The position numbers were made by a program, and so were the translations under genes. Below the pieces are notes generated by a model that did not search any database, was not told where the DNA came from, and was given only the letters and a program-made list of their open reading frames with translations. Below are positions 8,584 to 16,654 of a DNA stretch of 41,997 nucleotides, one piece after another. The stretch's first letter is position 1; each line of letters opens with the position of its first letter. The stretch is from QHBQ01 sp038230695 (lineage in GTDB: Bacteria > Chloroflexota > Chloroflexia > QHBQ01). The stretch spans positions 1-41,997 of the forward strand of contig JBBRMT010000007.1 in the NCBI GenBank assembly GCA_038230695.1. Direction: 5' to 3'.

Positions 8584-8776
8584 AGGGCGAACAACGGTTC
8601 GCCACTACGGATGGGCGGCTGGGCGAACGCGGTTCGTCCGCTCGGTGAAATTAAGTTGAACGGTAACAGAGTAGGGCGAACCACGGTTTACCCCTACGGA
8701 TTGGTTGTAACAGAGCAGAGCGAACGATGGTTCGCCCCTACAGATAGTTGGTGGGGTAAGCGGTTGTTCATCCCAC
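8584..8776. repeat. Cluster of five palindromic GCGAAC/GTTCGC repeats upstream of glnA
   Basis: Five imperfect palindromes of the type GGGCGAAC-nnn-GGTTCGCCC lie at about 8584-8608, 8621-8639, 8671-8697, 8718-8741 and 8752-8776. Several end in CCCCTAC. They are degenerate copies of one element, separated by 30-50 bp, and account for most of the 390-bp gap between glnA and the tRNA genes. Another copy lies at 27467-27488. Confidence 0.75.
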
Positions 8777-8781
8777 CGCTG

Positions 8782-8808
8782 AAAATAAAAAGGGTCACTC
8801 AGCGACCC
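8782..8808 (-). terminator. Intrinsic terminator of the tRNA cluster
   Basis: On the minus strand GGGTC (8804-8808) and GACCC (8792-8796) enclose a short loop and are followed by TTTTTATTTT. It lies about 110 bp downstream of the last tRNA and ends the leftward tRNA transcript. Confidence 0.8.
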
Positions 8809-8914
8809 ACTCGTCGCCGGTGACCAGTTACTTTGTACTTTTGGCAATATTCGGTTGTGCTGCTGGCTGGTTGGGCCGAAGTATATCACAAGTTCCTGCA
8901 CTTCTGCAATGGGG

Positions 8915-9004
8915 CGGAGAGGGTGGGATTCGAACCCACGAGACGACTTTTGGCCGCCTACCCGCTTTCCAGGCGAGCTCCTTCAACCACTCGGACACCT
9001 CCCC
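8915..9004 (-). tRNA. tRNA-Ser (GGA)
   Basis: A class II tRNA of 90 nt. The acceptor stem GGGGAGG pairs with CCTCTCC, with G as discriminator. The anticodon loop CTGGAAA lies between stems CTCGC and GCGGG, giving anticodon GGA. A long variable arm and the T-loop GTTCGAATC are present. The 3' CCA is not encoded. Confidence 0.95.
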
Positions 9005-9010
9005 AGGTTG

Positions 9011-9038
9011 TGATTGTAGAATGTAGAATGTAGAATGT
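9011..9038. repeat. Short tandem repeat (TGTAGAATG units)
   Basis: About three units of the 9-mer TGTAGAATG lie between the two tRNA-Ser genes. The same unit is repeated again at 26200-26254. It resembles the short tandemly repeated sequences known from filamentous cyanobacteria. Confidence 0.7.
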
Positions 9039-9049
9039 TGCGGTGAGGG

Positions 9050-9134
9050 CGGAGAGGGTGGGATTCGAACCCACGAAGGTGTAACCCTTACTCGTTTTCG
9101 AGACGAGCTCCTTCAACCGCTCGGACACCTCTCC
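9050..9134 (-). tRNA. tRNA-Ser (CGA)
   Basis: A class II tRNA of 85 nt. The acceptor stem GGAGAGG pairs with CCTCTCC, with G73. The anticodon stem CTCGT/ACGAG encloses the loop CTCGAAA with anticodon CGA. It has a long variable arm. CCA is not encoded. Its T arm and acceptor are nearly identical to the neighbouring tRNA-Ser(GGA), which suggests duplication or gene conversion. Confidence 0.95.
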
Positions 9135-9249
9135 ATCGCTGAGTTTTCGTAGGGGCGGATTGCGTCCGCCCGCAGTGCTGAATTGGGCTTGTAAATCAAA
9201 AGGCCAACAGGCTAAGTTCTGCACCTGTTGACCTGTCTGACTGCAATTG

Positions 9250-9325
9250 TGGTGTGACCGATAGGACTTGAACCTACGACCTTTGGGTCCGCAACCCAAC
9301 GCTCTATCCACTGAGCTACGGCCAC
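9250..9325 (-). tRNA. tRNA-Arg (GCG) with encoded CCA
   Basis: The 73-nt body (9253-9325) has acceptor GTGGCCG/CGGTCAC with A73, and CCA is encoded at 9250-9252. The anticodon stem TTGGG/CCCAA encloses the loop TTGCGGA, so the anticodon is GCG, reading CGC and CGU. A20 is present in the D loop (GTGGATAG), as expected for arginine identity. Most bacteria instead use ACG modified to inosine. It is the first gene of a leftward tRNA transcript. Confidence 0.93.
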
Positions 9326-9352
9326 ATTTGCGGAATTGCCCGTTGCGGTGTT

Positions 9353-9381
9353 ATTATAACATAAGTTATCAAAAGTTGCAA
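9353..9381 (-). promoter_or_regulatory. tRNA-cluster promoter
   Basis: Read leftward, TTGCAA (9376-9381), a 17-bp spacer and TATAAT (9353-9358), with TG placed to extend the -10 box. It is about 28 bp before tRNA-Arg. The near-consensus form fits a stable-RNA promoter. Confidence 0.85.
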
Positions 9382-9456
9382 CATTTTCCCGCCCATTGCG
9401 GTCTAATCACATGGAGGGGTGGACGAAAGCCCCGCTAGACAAAGGACGAACCAAAC

Positions 9457-10122
9457 ATGAACAACCGACCGGTAAATGAACGTGAGAAGCCCCAGCCGCT
9501 TAGTGGCGATGTGTTCCAGGGGCTTAACGACCTGGGAGTGAAGAACATCCAGGTCAACCTGCCGACCGCTGGCTTCAAGCCGCCGGACACGCACAATCTG
9601 GGCCAGGATCTAGTCAATAGCTGGCTGAACATTCTCACCCACCCGACTATAGCGAACTTCAAGGCGCAGGGCGCACGCACCACCTGGACGGTGGCGATCG
9701 CCTCGGTGCTGGTGATGGGTGTAGTTGCCGGTATCGTGGGCGCAGTGCGCGGCATCGTGGGCAACCTCATCTTTGGCATCATCGGCGCAATCCCCAGCCT
9801 GCTAATCACCCCGTTTGTCACCCTGGGTGGCTTCTTCGTAGTGGCGGCGGTTCTCTACCTGGTGGCTGGGCGGCTGGGCGGCAACGGCGGCTTCTCGACC
9901 CCGACCAAGCTCCTCGCGCTGATTGCCCCGCTCTACAGCCTGGCGCTGCTGATTGCCATCCCGCACACCCTCATCTTCGGCATCCTCGGCGGGCTGGTGG
10001 GGGCATATGTCGTCTACCTGATGTGGCTGATGGTGCGGGCCACCCACAACCTCAACGAGCGCAACGCCGCCATCATCGTCGCGCTGCCCGCGCTGCTGGT
10101 GTTGCTGGGGGTTATCTTCTAG
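9457..10122 (+). CDS. Yip1-like multi-pass membrane protein
   Basis: This 221-residue protein has a soluble N-terminus of about 70 residues followed by about five hydrophobic segments (roughly 75-95, 100-120, 122-142, 155-175, 178-220). The Gly/Ile-rich segments and the arrangement fit the broad Yip1/DUF1282-type membrane family, whose bacterial function is not established. AAAGGAC lies about 12 bp before the ATG. It stands alone between the tRNA promoter and a terminator. Confidence 0.7.
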   Translation: MNNRPVNEREKPQPLSGDVFQGLNDLGVKNIQVNLPTAGFKPPDTHNLGQDLVNSWLNILTHPTIANFKAQGARTTWTVAIASVLVMGVVAGIVGAVRGIVGNLIFGIIGAIPSLLITPFVTLGGFFVVAAVLYLVAGRLGGNGGFSTPTKLLALIAPLYSLALLIAIPHTLIFGILGGLVGAYVVYLMWLMVRATHNLNERNAAIIVALPALLVLLGVIF

Positions 10123-10157
10123 CGGGGGCGAGTGCAACCCGTGCCTACAAGATTAGG

Positions 10158-10190
10158 AAGCGCCCTTAGCGATTGTGCCGGGCGCTTTTC
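10158..10190. terminator. Terminator between convergent genes
   Basis: AAGCGCCC at 10158-10165 pairs with GGGCGCTT at 10180-10187, followed by TTCC. It ends the rightward membrane-protein gene and overlaps the last codons of the convergent lipoprotein gene. Confidence 0.75.
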
Positions 10191-11242
10191 CTTAATTGCT
10201 GCCACTGCTGCCAACTGCCATTCTGGTAGTGCAGGATGGTGCCTCTACCCACTGCCCAGCCCTCAGTGGCTGATACCATGCTCAACCCGTATAGCACACC
10301 GCTGGCCGGAATGCTTGCTACAGACCACTTTCCTGCCTTATAGTGGATAATAACCCCTGATGACCAAACATTACCGCCCACCGCCCAGCCTTCGTCTGCT
10401 GACACCATCTTCACACTGTATAGTGGCAGAGATGTAGGCGATGTCACCGTCTCCCATTTACCATTATAGTAGTGGAGGATAGTGCTTATGTTTGGCGTTC
10501 CATTCCTATCTTCTCCACCACCTACTGCCCAACCTTCATCCTTAGAAACCATGTACACACTGTTTAGCCCGCCTCCAACCCTGTCATTGACTACTGTCCA
10601 CTGCCCGCCCGTGTAGTGGAGGATCGCCCCGCCTACTGCCCAGCCGTCATTAGCTGAGAGCATATAAACACTGCTCAACGAATAATGCGTGGGGCTGGAT
10701 GCATCAGACCATCCTCCATTCTGATAGTGTAGAATAGTACCCATGTAACCAACCGCCCAACCTTCATTGTTAGAAACCATATAAATCCCATCCAACTCTG
10801 GTGCTGGGCTTTCAATCGCAAAGGATTGGCGCTGCTGGCTCCAGCATCCAGCTTTGTAATGATCTATGCTGCCATTCCAGCCCGCCGCATACCCTTCGTC
10901 AGCCGACACCATCTGTATATTGAGCAGGTTGGTGCTATTTACCGAGGGCCATGGTGTCCACTTGCCATCTTTATAGTGAATCGAAACTTTTAGGTATGCA
11001 CGGTCACTTGTGGTGCCAACTGCCCAGCCCTCGTTAGCCGAGGTCATGGATATGCTACGCATAACTAGATCCTTGAAGTTAATTGTTGTATTGGGGTCGC
11101 TGCTACAGACCGCGTTAGGCCCCAGACAACTAGACAGGAAGCTACAGCTAATTATCGCCAGCGCCATGAAAGCAAACCTAATGAGGCACTGACCACGAAA
11201 GGTGGGGAGCTTAAGTTTATGCGGTTTGCTAATATCTTTCAT
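10166..11242 (-). CDS. Lipoprotein with seven EGWAVG repeats, probable beta-propeller
   Basis: The 358-residue product starts with a basic segment, a hydrophobic core and the lipobox LSSC (about residues 37-40), so it is predicted to be lipid-anchored outside the membrane. Seven repeats of about 42 residues follow, each with EGWAVG and, about 10-20 residues on, ILHYxxGxW. The number and size of the repeats suggest a seven-bladed propeller like the Ycf48/BNR type. The ligand is unknown. The ATG at 11240-11242 is used; a GTG two codons earlier is equally possible, with GGAG upstream. It lies in a patch of surface-protein genes and remnants. Confidence 0.75.
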   Translation of the reverse strand: MKDISKPHKLKLPTFRGQCLIRFAFMALAIISCSFLSSCLGPNAVCSSDPNTTINFKDLVMRSISMTSANEGWAVGTTSDRAYLKVSIHYKDGKWTPWPSVNSTNLLNIQMVSADEGYAAGWNGSIDHYKAGCWSQQRQSFAIESPAPELDGIYMVSNNEGWAVGYMGTILHYQNGGWSDASSPTHYSLSSVYMLSANDGWAVGGAILHYTGGQWTVVNDRVGGGLNSVYMVSKDEGWAVGGGEDRNGTPNISTILHYYNGKWETVTSPTSLPLYSVKMVSADEGWAVGGNVWSSGVIIHYKAGKWSVASIPASGVLYGLSMVSATEGWAVGRGTILHYQNGSWQQWQQLRKSARHNR

Positions 11243-11284
11243 TATCACGCTACTCCGATCTGCTCTTTCTTCTAGAGTGAACAG

Positions 11285-11623
11285 CTAGGGTTTGCTTTCA
11301 GCGGCATAATGAAGCAGCTTACTTACCTCGTCGCGTAGCATCGGGCGGTCGGGTGCGAAGCAAGCGCCCACCTGATAAGGGCAAGGTGAACCGCTGATTA
11401 TCGCTATATGATACAGGCTTTCAATCGCGTCATAGGCAAAGTAATCAGGTGGCACATCCTGGAAGCTAGGTTGCGCGGGGGTGTAGTTCGGATATCTCGC
11501 TGCTGCATCAAGCATCACTGCTGCCTCCGAGCGGGTGACACTGCGCTCTGGCTCAAAGCATATTATGCTTGCTTTACAATCGAGGCCATGCACGATACCG
11601 GCATGGCTTGCGGCCTCATACTT
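11285..11623 (-). pseudogene. SLH-domain protein remnant
   Basis: About 110 codons remain of an S-layer-homology protein. The frame begins with YEAASHAGIVHG, which matches the middle of an SLH repeat, and continues with ERSVTRSEAAVML, FQDVPPDYFAYDAIES and a last DRPMLRDEVSKLL. There is no signal peptide and no upstream half. The open frame stops at a TGA at 11624-11626. At about 11618 the SLH sequence meets, in another frame, the decayed small gene upstream, so a recombination junction probably removed the N-terminal part. The internal ATG at 11593 lacks a ribosome-binding site. Confidence 0.7.
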
Positions 11624-11765
11624 TCAATGAACGAGGCATACGCATCCTCCAGCTTTTACACGCGGGATCCTCCCCATCGTCTTTTGCTGCAAGGCGCTTG
11701 AGATTATCTTCAAAAGCTGCCACCCATTCTTGGGTTGCTTCGTACTGCTTTGGGGTGCTGATCAC
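11616..11765 (-). pseudogene. Frameshifted second copy of the small helical gene
   Basis: From the GTG at 11763-11765 the frame reads ISTPKQYEATQEWVAAFED and then GEDPACK, clearly homologous to the neighbouring 72-residue protein (ISTPEQYDYTKELIAAFEE, GEDPLVCK). After a one-base shift near 11660, the homologous DAYASFIES appears in another frame instead of the intact DAYAAFIER. The copy then ends at the junction with the SLH remnant. The GTG overlaps the TGA of the intact copy, as expected for a tandem duplication with translational coupling. Confidence 0.7.
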
Positions 11766-11980
11766 CTTTGCTCGGCTCCCGCCAGTTCTGGTTGGTGCGC
11801 CGCCTCATATTCGGTGACTTCGCATCTCAATCTCTCGATGAACGCGGCATAGGCATCGATCTCGATCTTGCACACAAGAGGGTCCTCACCCTGCCGATTC
11901 GTCGCCAGCCAGTTTATCTTTTCTTCAAATGCCGCGATCAACTCTTTGGTGTAATCGTACTGCTCAGGTGTGCTGATCAT
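11762..11980 (-). CDS. Small helical protein coupled to the nucleotidyltransferase-like gene
   Basis: This 72-residue protein (begins MISTPEQYDYTKELIAAFEE) appears entirely alpha-helical, and the charged C-terminal half ends in EVTEYEAAHQPELAG. No named family was recognised with certainty. Its ATG overlaps the TGA of the upstream gene (ATGA), and GGAGG at about 11985-11989 lies inside that gene's last codons, so the two are translationally coupled. Tight coupling of a small helical protein to a nucleotidyltransferase-fold protein resembles MNT-type toxin-antitoxin pairs; this role is inference. A decayed duplicate follows. Confidence 0.65.
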   Translation of the reverse strand: MISTPEQYDYTKELIAAFEEKINWLATNRQGEDPLVCKIEIDAYAAFIERLRCEVTEYEAAHQPELAGAEQR

Positions 11981-12411
11981 TTTAGCCTCCTTAGATCAAT
12001 GGCGACAATACCTTTTGGCCTCAAGGTAATCCTTTCGCGCTGAAAGGTGGTAAGAAAGTTCCTCCCCGGCTCATCGGCACGGACTGGGAAAAACTCTCCA
12101 CCATACTTGGCCTTCTGCGCGGCGCAGCGGTCGTCGAAGTCATAAAACACTGGGTCCAGCCTAGTTACGTCGAAGCCTTCCATCTCCCAGGTAGCGTCAT
12201 AATCATTGGGTTTATCTTTGGCGGTCACGAAGCTGCCGTTGAGGTAGACGGTTGAGACTTTCGCCTGCTTCAGATCCTTGAGCGCCCTCTTTAGTCCCGC
12301 CAGCAGCTTACGGCGGTGGTCATTGGTGCCGAAGCGGTTGTATACTTCTTCCCATGTGGCCCAGTAGATGCCTGGAGGCAGGTTGCCGTTGGGTTCAAAG
12401 GGTGGGATCAT
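11977..12411 (-). CDS. DUF6932-like protein, probable nucleotidyltransferase fold
   Basis: The 144-residue protein opens with MIPPFEPNGNLPPGIYWATW and contains LNGSFVTAKDKPNDYDATWE near residues 57-76. This GSF plus DxD arrangement resembles the Gly-Ser and Asp-x-Asp metal site of minimal nucleotidyltransferases, and the whole protein matches my recollection of the DUF6932 family. No activity is known. It heads a leftward operon with the coupled small gene. Its promoter ends only five bases before the ATG, so the mRNA is probably leaderless. The start is supported by the conserved N-terminus. Confidence 0.7.
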   Translation of the reverse strand: MIPPFEPNGNLPPGIYWATWEEVYNRFGTNDHRRKLLAGLKRALKDLKQAKVSTVYLNGSFVTAKDKPNDYDATWEMEGFDVTRLDPVFYDFDDRCAAQKAKYGGEFFPVRADEPGRNFLTTFQRERITLRPKGIVAIDLRRLK

Positions 12412-12416
12412 GCCTC

Positions 12417-12445
12417 ATTATATCCTTTCTACGCTATATCGTCAA
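12417..12445 (-). promoter_or_regulatory. Promoter abutting the start codon (leaderless transcript)
   Basis: Read leftward, TTGACG (12440-12445), a 17-bp spacer and TATAAT (12417-12422). The ATG is at 12409-12411, only five bases past the -10 box, so transcription should begin at or next to the A of the start codon. Confidence 0.75.
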
Positions 12446-12450
12446 TCTCA

Positions 12451-12741
12451 TATACTGACAACACGGTGATAAGCTGGAACCCTGCTACCAACGTCTGGCA
12501 TAGCCTAGCCGACATTCCTGCGAGTAGTTGGCTGGGAGGTGGAGCAATCATGGGCAACTCCTTGTACACGGTGGGGGGTTTTGTTTTTCAATATGGGGGA
12601 AGCAACTCCAACTTCTATCCATCCAACAATACCCAGCGATTCTCTGATCTGTGCGTCGAGCAGCACGCTAGCCCCAAGCTGGTATATCCCACCAACACCC
12701 CCACCCCTACCTTGACATACACCCCAACCCCAGTTACACAT
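12451..12741 (+). pseudogene. Kelch-repeat and Thr/Pro-stalk protein remnant
   Basis: The frame contains VISWNPATNVWHSLADIPA and GNSLYTVGGFVFQYGGS, a typical single Kelch blade, and then the linker NTPTPTLTYTPTP common to extracellular proteins of this genome. There is no signal peptide or start, and no further blades. The 5' side is replaced by the promoter of the divergent gene. It is therefore a fragment of a lost surface propeller protein. Confidence 0.55.
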
Positions 12742-12764
12742 TTAGCCATCTACACAGCAAAAAC

Positions 12765-12792
12765 TTGCAAAATATTGCAAAAGTTATATAAT
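12765..12792 (+). promoter_or_regulatory. Strong promoter upstream of korA, with a possible operator
   Basis: TTGCAA (12765-12770), a 16-bp spacer and TATAAT (12787-12792). A second TTGCAA at 12775-12780 makes an inverted repeat, TTGCAA-AATA-TTGCAA, overlapping the -35 region. A similar sequence (TGCAACATTTTGCAA) is at 16563-16577. This could be an operator. Confidence 0.65.
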
Positions 12793-12798
12793 GGGGGT

Positions 12799-12946
12799 GG
12801 CCGCGCAAAGGCTGCCCCACGCAGACCCCTCCACGACCGCTAAATCGCGCAAGGTGCGCCCTGCTTTGCCGCAGGTAAATTGGCGGGCCGTCCCCAAAGA
12901 CGTGAACGACCCCTGCTCAACCCAGTGTCGGGTTCAATATTTTCAC
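12799..12946 (+). ncRNA. Candidate structured leader or small RNA before korA
   Basis: A transcript from the promoter at 12765-12792 would begin near 12799 and run about 250 nt before korA. The GC-rich first 150 nt contain hairpins GCGC-AAGGT-GCGC (12847-12859), CCTGC-loop-GCAGG (12860-12875) and AACCC-loop-GGGTT (12919-12934), the last followed by CAATATTTTC like a weak terminator. It could be a free small RNA or a regulatory leader. It did not match the cores of SRP RNA, tmRNA, RNase P or common riboswitches that I know; a 6S-like RNA cannot be excluded. Confidence 0.35.
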
Positions 12947-13046
12947 CATTTACGCATTAACCTTACCTCGCCATGCCCTGTGTTTGCACAGTGAACAAAC
13001 TAACCGCATGGCAATTCCGCAAGGTAGGATGAGGAGATATAAAAGG

Positions 13047-14808
<1,762 letters not shown>

Positions 14809-14816
<8 letters not shown>

Positions 14817-15741
14817 TACACTAGTTCGTCCCACCACCGGCCAGGGCATCATGATGGTAAACAAGGTTGACATCAAGATGTATCAGTCGCCGGAGAAAAG
14901 CACCTGGTGTCCGGGCTGCGGCGACTTCGGCATCCTCGCCGCGCTGAAGCAGGCGTTGGTCGGCCTCGGCCTCGCGCCACATGATGCGCTGGTGGTATCG
15001 GGTATCGGCTGCGGCTCGAAGCTGCCCCACTACCTGCGGGTCAACGCCTTCAACAGCATCCACGGTCGCGCCCTGGCGGTGGCAACCGGCATCAAGCTGG
15101 CGAACCACAACCTGAAGGTCATCGCAGTGACTGGCGATGGCGACGGCTACGGCATCGGTGGCAACCACCTCATCCACACGATGCGCCGCAACCCCGATAT
15201 CACTCATGTGGTGGAGAACAACCAGGTCTACGGCCTGACCAAAGGGCAGTATTCGCCGACCAGCGAACACGGCTACCTGAGCAGCACCTCGCCGGATGGT
15301 AGCATCGAGGTGGCGGTCAACCCCATTGCGCTGGGTATGGCGATGGGCGCATCGTTCATCGCCCGTGGCTTCAGCAGCGACCCCAAGCACCTTGCCCAGA
15401 TGATTATGCTGGCGGTGCAACACAAGGGCTACTCGCTGGTGGATGTGCTGCAGCCGTGCATCACCTACAACCACGTCAACTCCAACGAGTGGTACAAGGA
15501 GCGGGTCTACAAGATTGATGCGGAGAACCCCGACTACGACCCGACCGACCGCAACGCCGCGTGGCAGAAGGCGCAAGAGTGGGGGACGCGCATCCCGATG
15601 GGGGTAATCTACGCCGACCCGAGCCGCCCCACATATGAGGATCAGGTGCCGCTGCTCCAGCGTGGCAGCCTGCTGGACCTCTCCGAGCGGGCGATGCACA
15701 GCGACTACGATTACGAGAGCCTGAAGGCGGAGTATATGTAA
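14809..15741 (+). CDS. korB: 2-oxoacid:ferredoxin oxidoreductase, beta subunit
   Basis: This 310-residue subunit binds thiamine diphosphate and one [4Fe-4S] cluster. The cluster ligands are visible as WCPGCGDFG (Cys34, Cys37), GIGCGSK (Cys68) and a later QPCITYN. The thiamine motif runs from GDGDGYGIGGNHL to ENNQVYGLTKG. The gene starts inside the last codons of korA (8-bp overlap, with AAAGAGG upstream), so the two are translationally coupled. No ferredoxin gene is adjacent. Repeats begin about 30 bp after the stop. Confidence 0.93.
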
Positions 15742-15763
15742 TCCTGCTGTACCCACCCCAACC

Positions 15764-15984
15764 ACCGGACTTGACAACAGACCCAGCCAACGGACTTGAC
15801 AACGGATAAACGGAAACAACGGAAGGATGCTGCGTCCGTTGGCTGGTTGTGTTAACTGCTCACCAGCCAACGGACTTGACAACGGATAAACGGAAACAAC
15901 GGAAGGATGCTGCGTCCGTTGGCTGGTTGCCTTAACCACTCACCAGCCAACGGACTTGACATGGATAAACGGAAACAACGGAAG
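15764..15984. repeat. 80-bp tandem palindromic repeat, about 2.5 units
   Basis: Units start at 15783, 15863 and 15943, with an exact 80-bp period; a further fragment is at 15764-15780. Each full unit begins CCAGCCAACGGAC and ends GTCCGTTGGCTGG, so it can form a long-stemmed hairpin around GATAAACGGAAACAACGGAA. The third unit is cut short at 15984, just before the GxxExxY gene. A reverse-oriented copy lies at 16515-16554, after that gene. Confidence 0.9.
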
Positions 15985-16013
15985 AGTGGCTATGCACCTT
16001 ATGGGGAGGGGTT

Positions 16014-16457
16014 ATGGGCCTGAATCCGAATCTGCCACACCAAGAGCTTACCTACAAGGTCAACGGCGCGGGAATGTACGTGCATAAGAAACTGAGGCAC
16101 GGGTTGCGCGAGGAGGTGTACCAGAACGCAATGGAGCAGCGGCTGGCCGAGCTTGGCATCAGCTTCATCCGCGAATACCTAGCGGAAGTGAACTATGACG
16201 GCCAACCAGTAGGGATATACTATCTGGATTTCCTAGTCGAGGATGTGCTAGTGCTTGAGCTAAAAGCAATCTCGCATCCCGCTACGGAACAGGAACTAGC
16301 GCAGTGCCTACGCTATATGCAAGTGACAGGTGCGAGCATGGCCCTCTTGCATAACTTCGGACGACCAAGCTTTGAATGGCACCGTTACCTGGCACCCAAA
16401 ATCTGGCAGCCTTATGACCCAACCACCGACCTTCGGCTGAGGCGCACTGGCTACTAA
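16014..16457 (+). CDS. GxxExxY protein, PD-(D/E)XK nuclease-like
   Basis: This 147-residue protein matches the GxxExxY family in its N-terminal helix (NGAGMYVHKKL, then GLREEVYQNAM) and its core YYLDFLVEDVLVLELKA, where D...ELK forms a PD-(D/E)XK-like site. The fold suggests a nuclease, but the function of the family is not known. GGGGAGGG lies just before the ATG at 16014. The gene is bracketed by inverted copies of one repeat (15943-15984 and 16515-16554) and has its own terminator, so it may be a mobile cassette or have been captured by repeat expansion. Confidence 0.8.
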   Translation: MGLNPNLPHQELTYKVNGAGMYVHKKLRHGLREEVYQNAMEQRLAELGISFIREYLAEVNYDGQPVGIYYLDFLVEDVLVLELKAISHPATEQELAQCLRYMQVTGASMALLHNFGRPSFEWHRYLAPKIWQPYDPTTDLRLRRTGY

Positions 16458-16490
16458 ACCCTTTCTTCTGTGAGACCCCACCTGAATGTA

Positions 16491-16517
16491 AGGCTGCCTA
16501 GACGGGGCAGCTTTTTC
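16491..16517 (+). terminator. Intrinsic terminator after the GxxExxY gene
   Basis: GCTGCC at 16493-16498 pairs with GGCAGC at 16506-16511, followed directly by TTTTT. It is a clear rho-independent terminator, about 35 bp past the stop codon. Confidence 0.85.
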
Positions 16518-16554
16518 CGTTGTTTCCGTTTATCCCTTTTTAAGTCCGTTGGCT
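16515..16554. repeat. Inverted copy of the 80-bp repeat core
   Basis: The reverse complement reads AGCCAACGGACTT, then GGATAAACGGAAACAACGGA, matching the left copy at 15945-15983 with only a few differences. Together the two copies bracket the GxxExxY gene. Confidence 0.85.
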
Positions 16555-16654
16555 GAATCTGCTGCAACATTTTGCAATTGACTTTCGTATAGGAATCAAG
16601 TAAGATGCGACTGCCAAAGTGTTGTTCGTTGTTCAGGAAAGTGTAGGTAACGAG

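Noticed and set aside
9412..9456. Guanidine-II (mini-ykkC) riboswitch, suggested by two GGACGA words
   Set aside because: The words are not in tetraloops closed by matching stems.
12799..12946. SRP RNA, tmRNA or RNase P RNA
   Set aside because: None of the conserved core sequences of these RNAs could be found, and the length does not fit tmRNA or RNase P.
12978..12991. CTGTG-TTTG-CACAG as an operator of korA
   Set aside because: A single 5-bp inverted repeat is expected by chance in a region this long, and it is far from the predicted promoter.
15764..15984. CRISPR array
   Set aside because: The units are contiguous 80-bp palindromic repeats with no unique spacers, and no cas gene is nearby.
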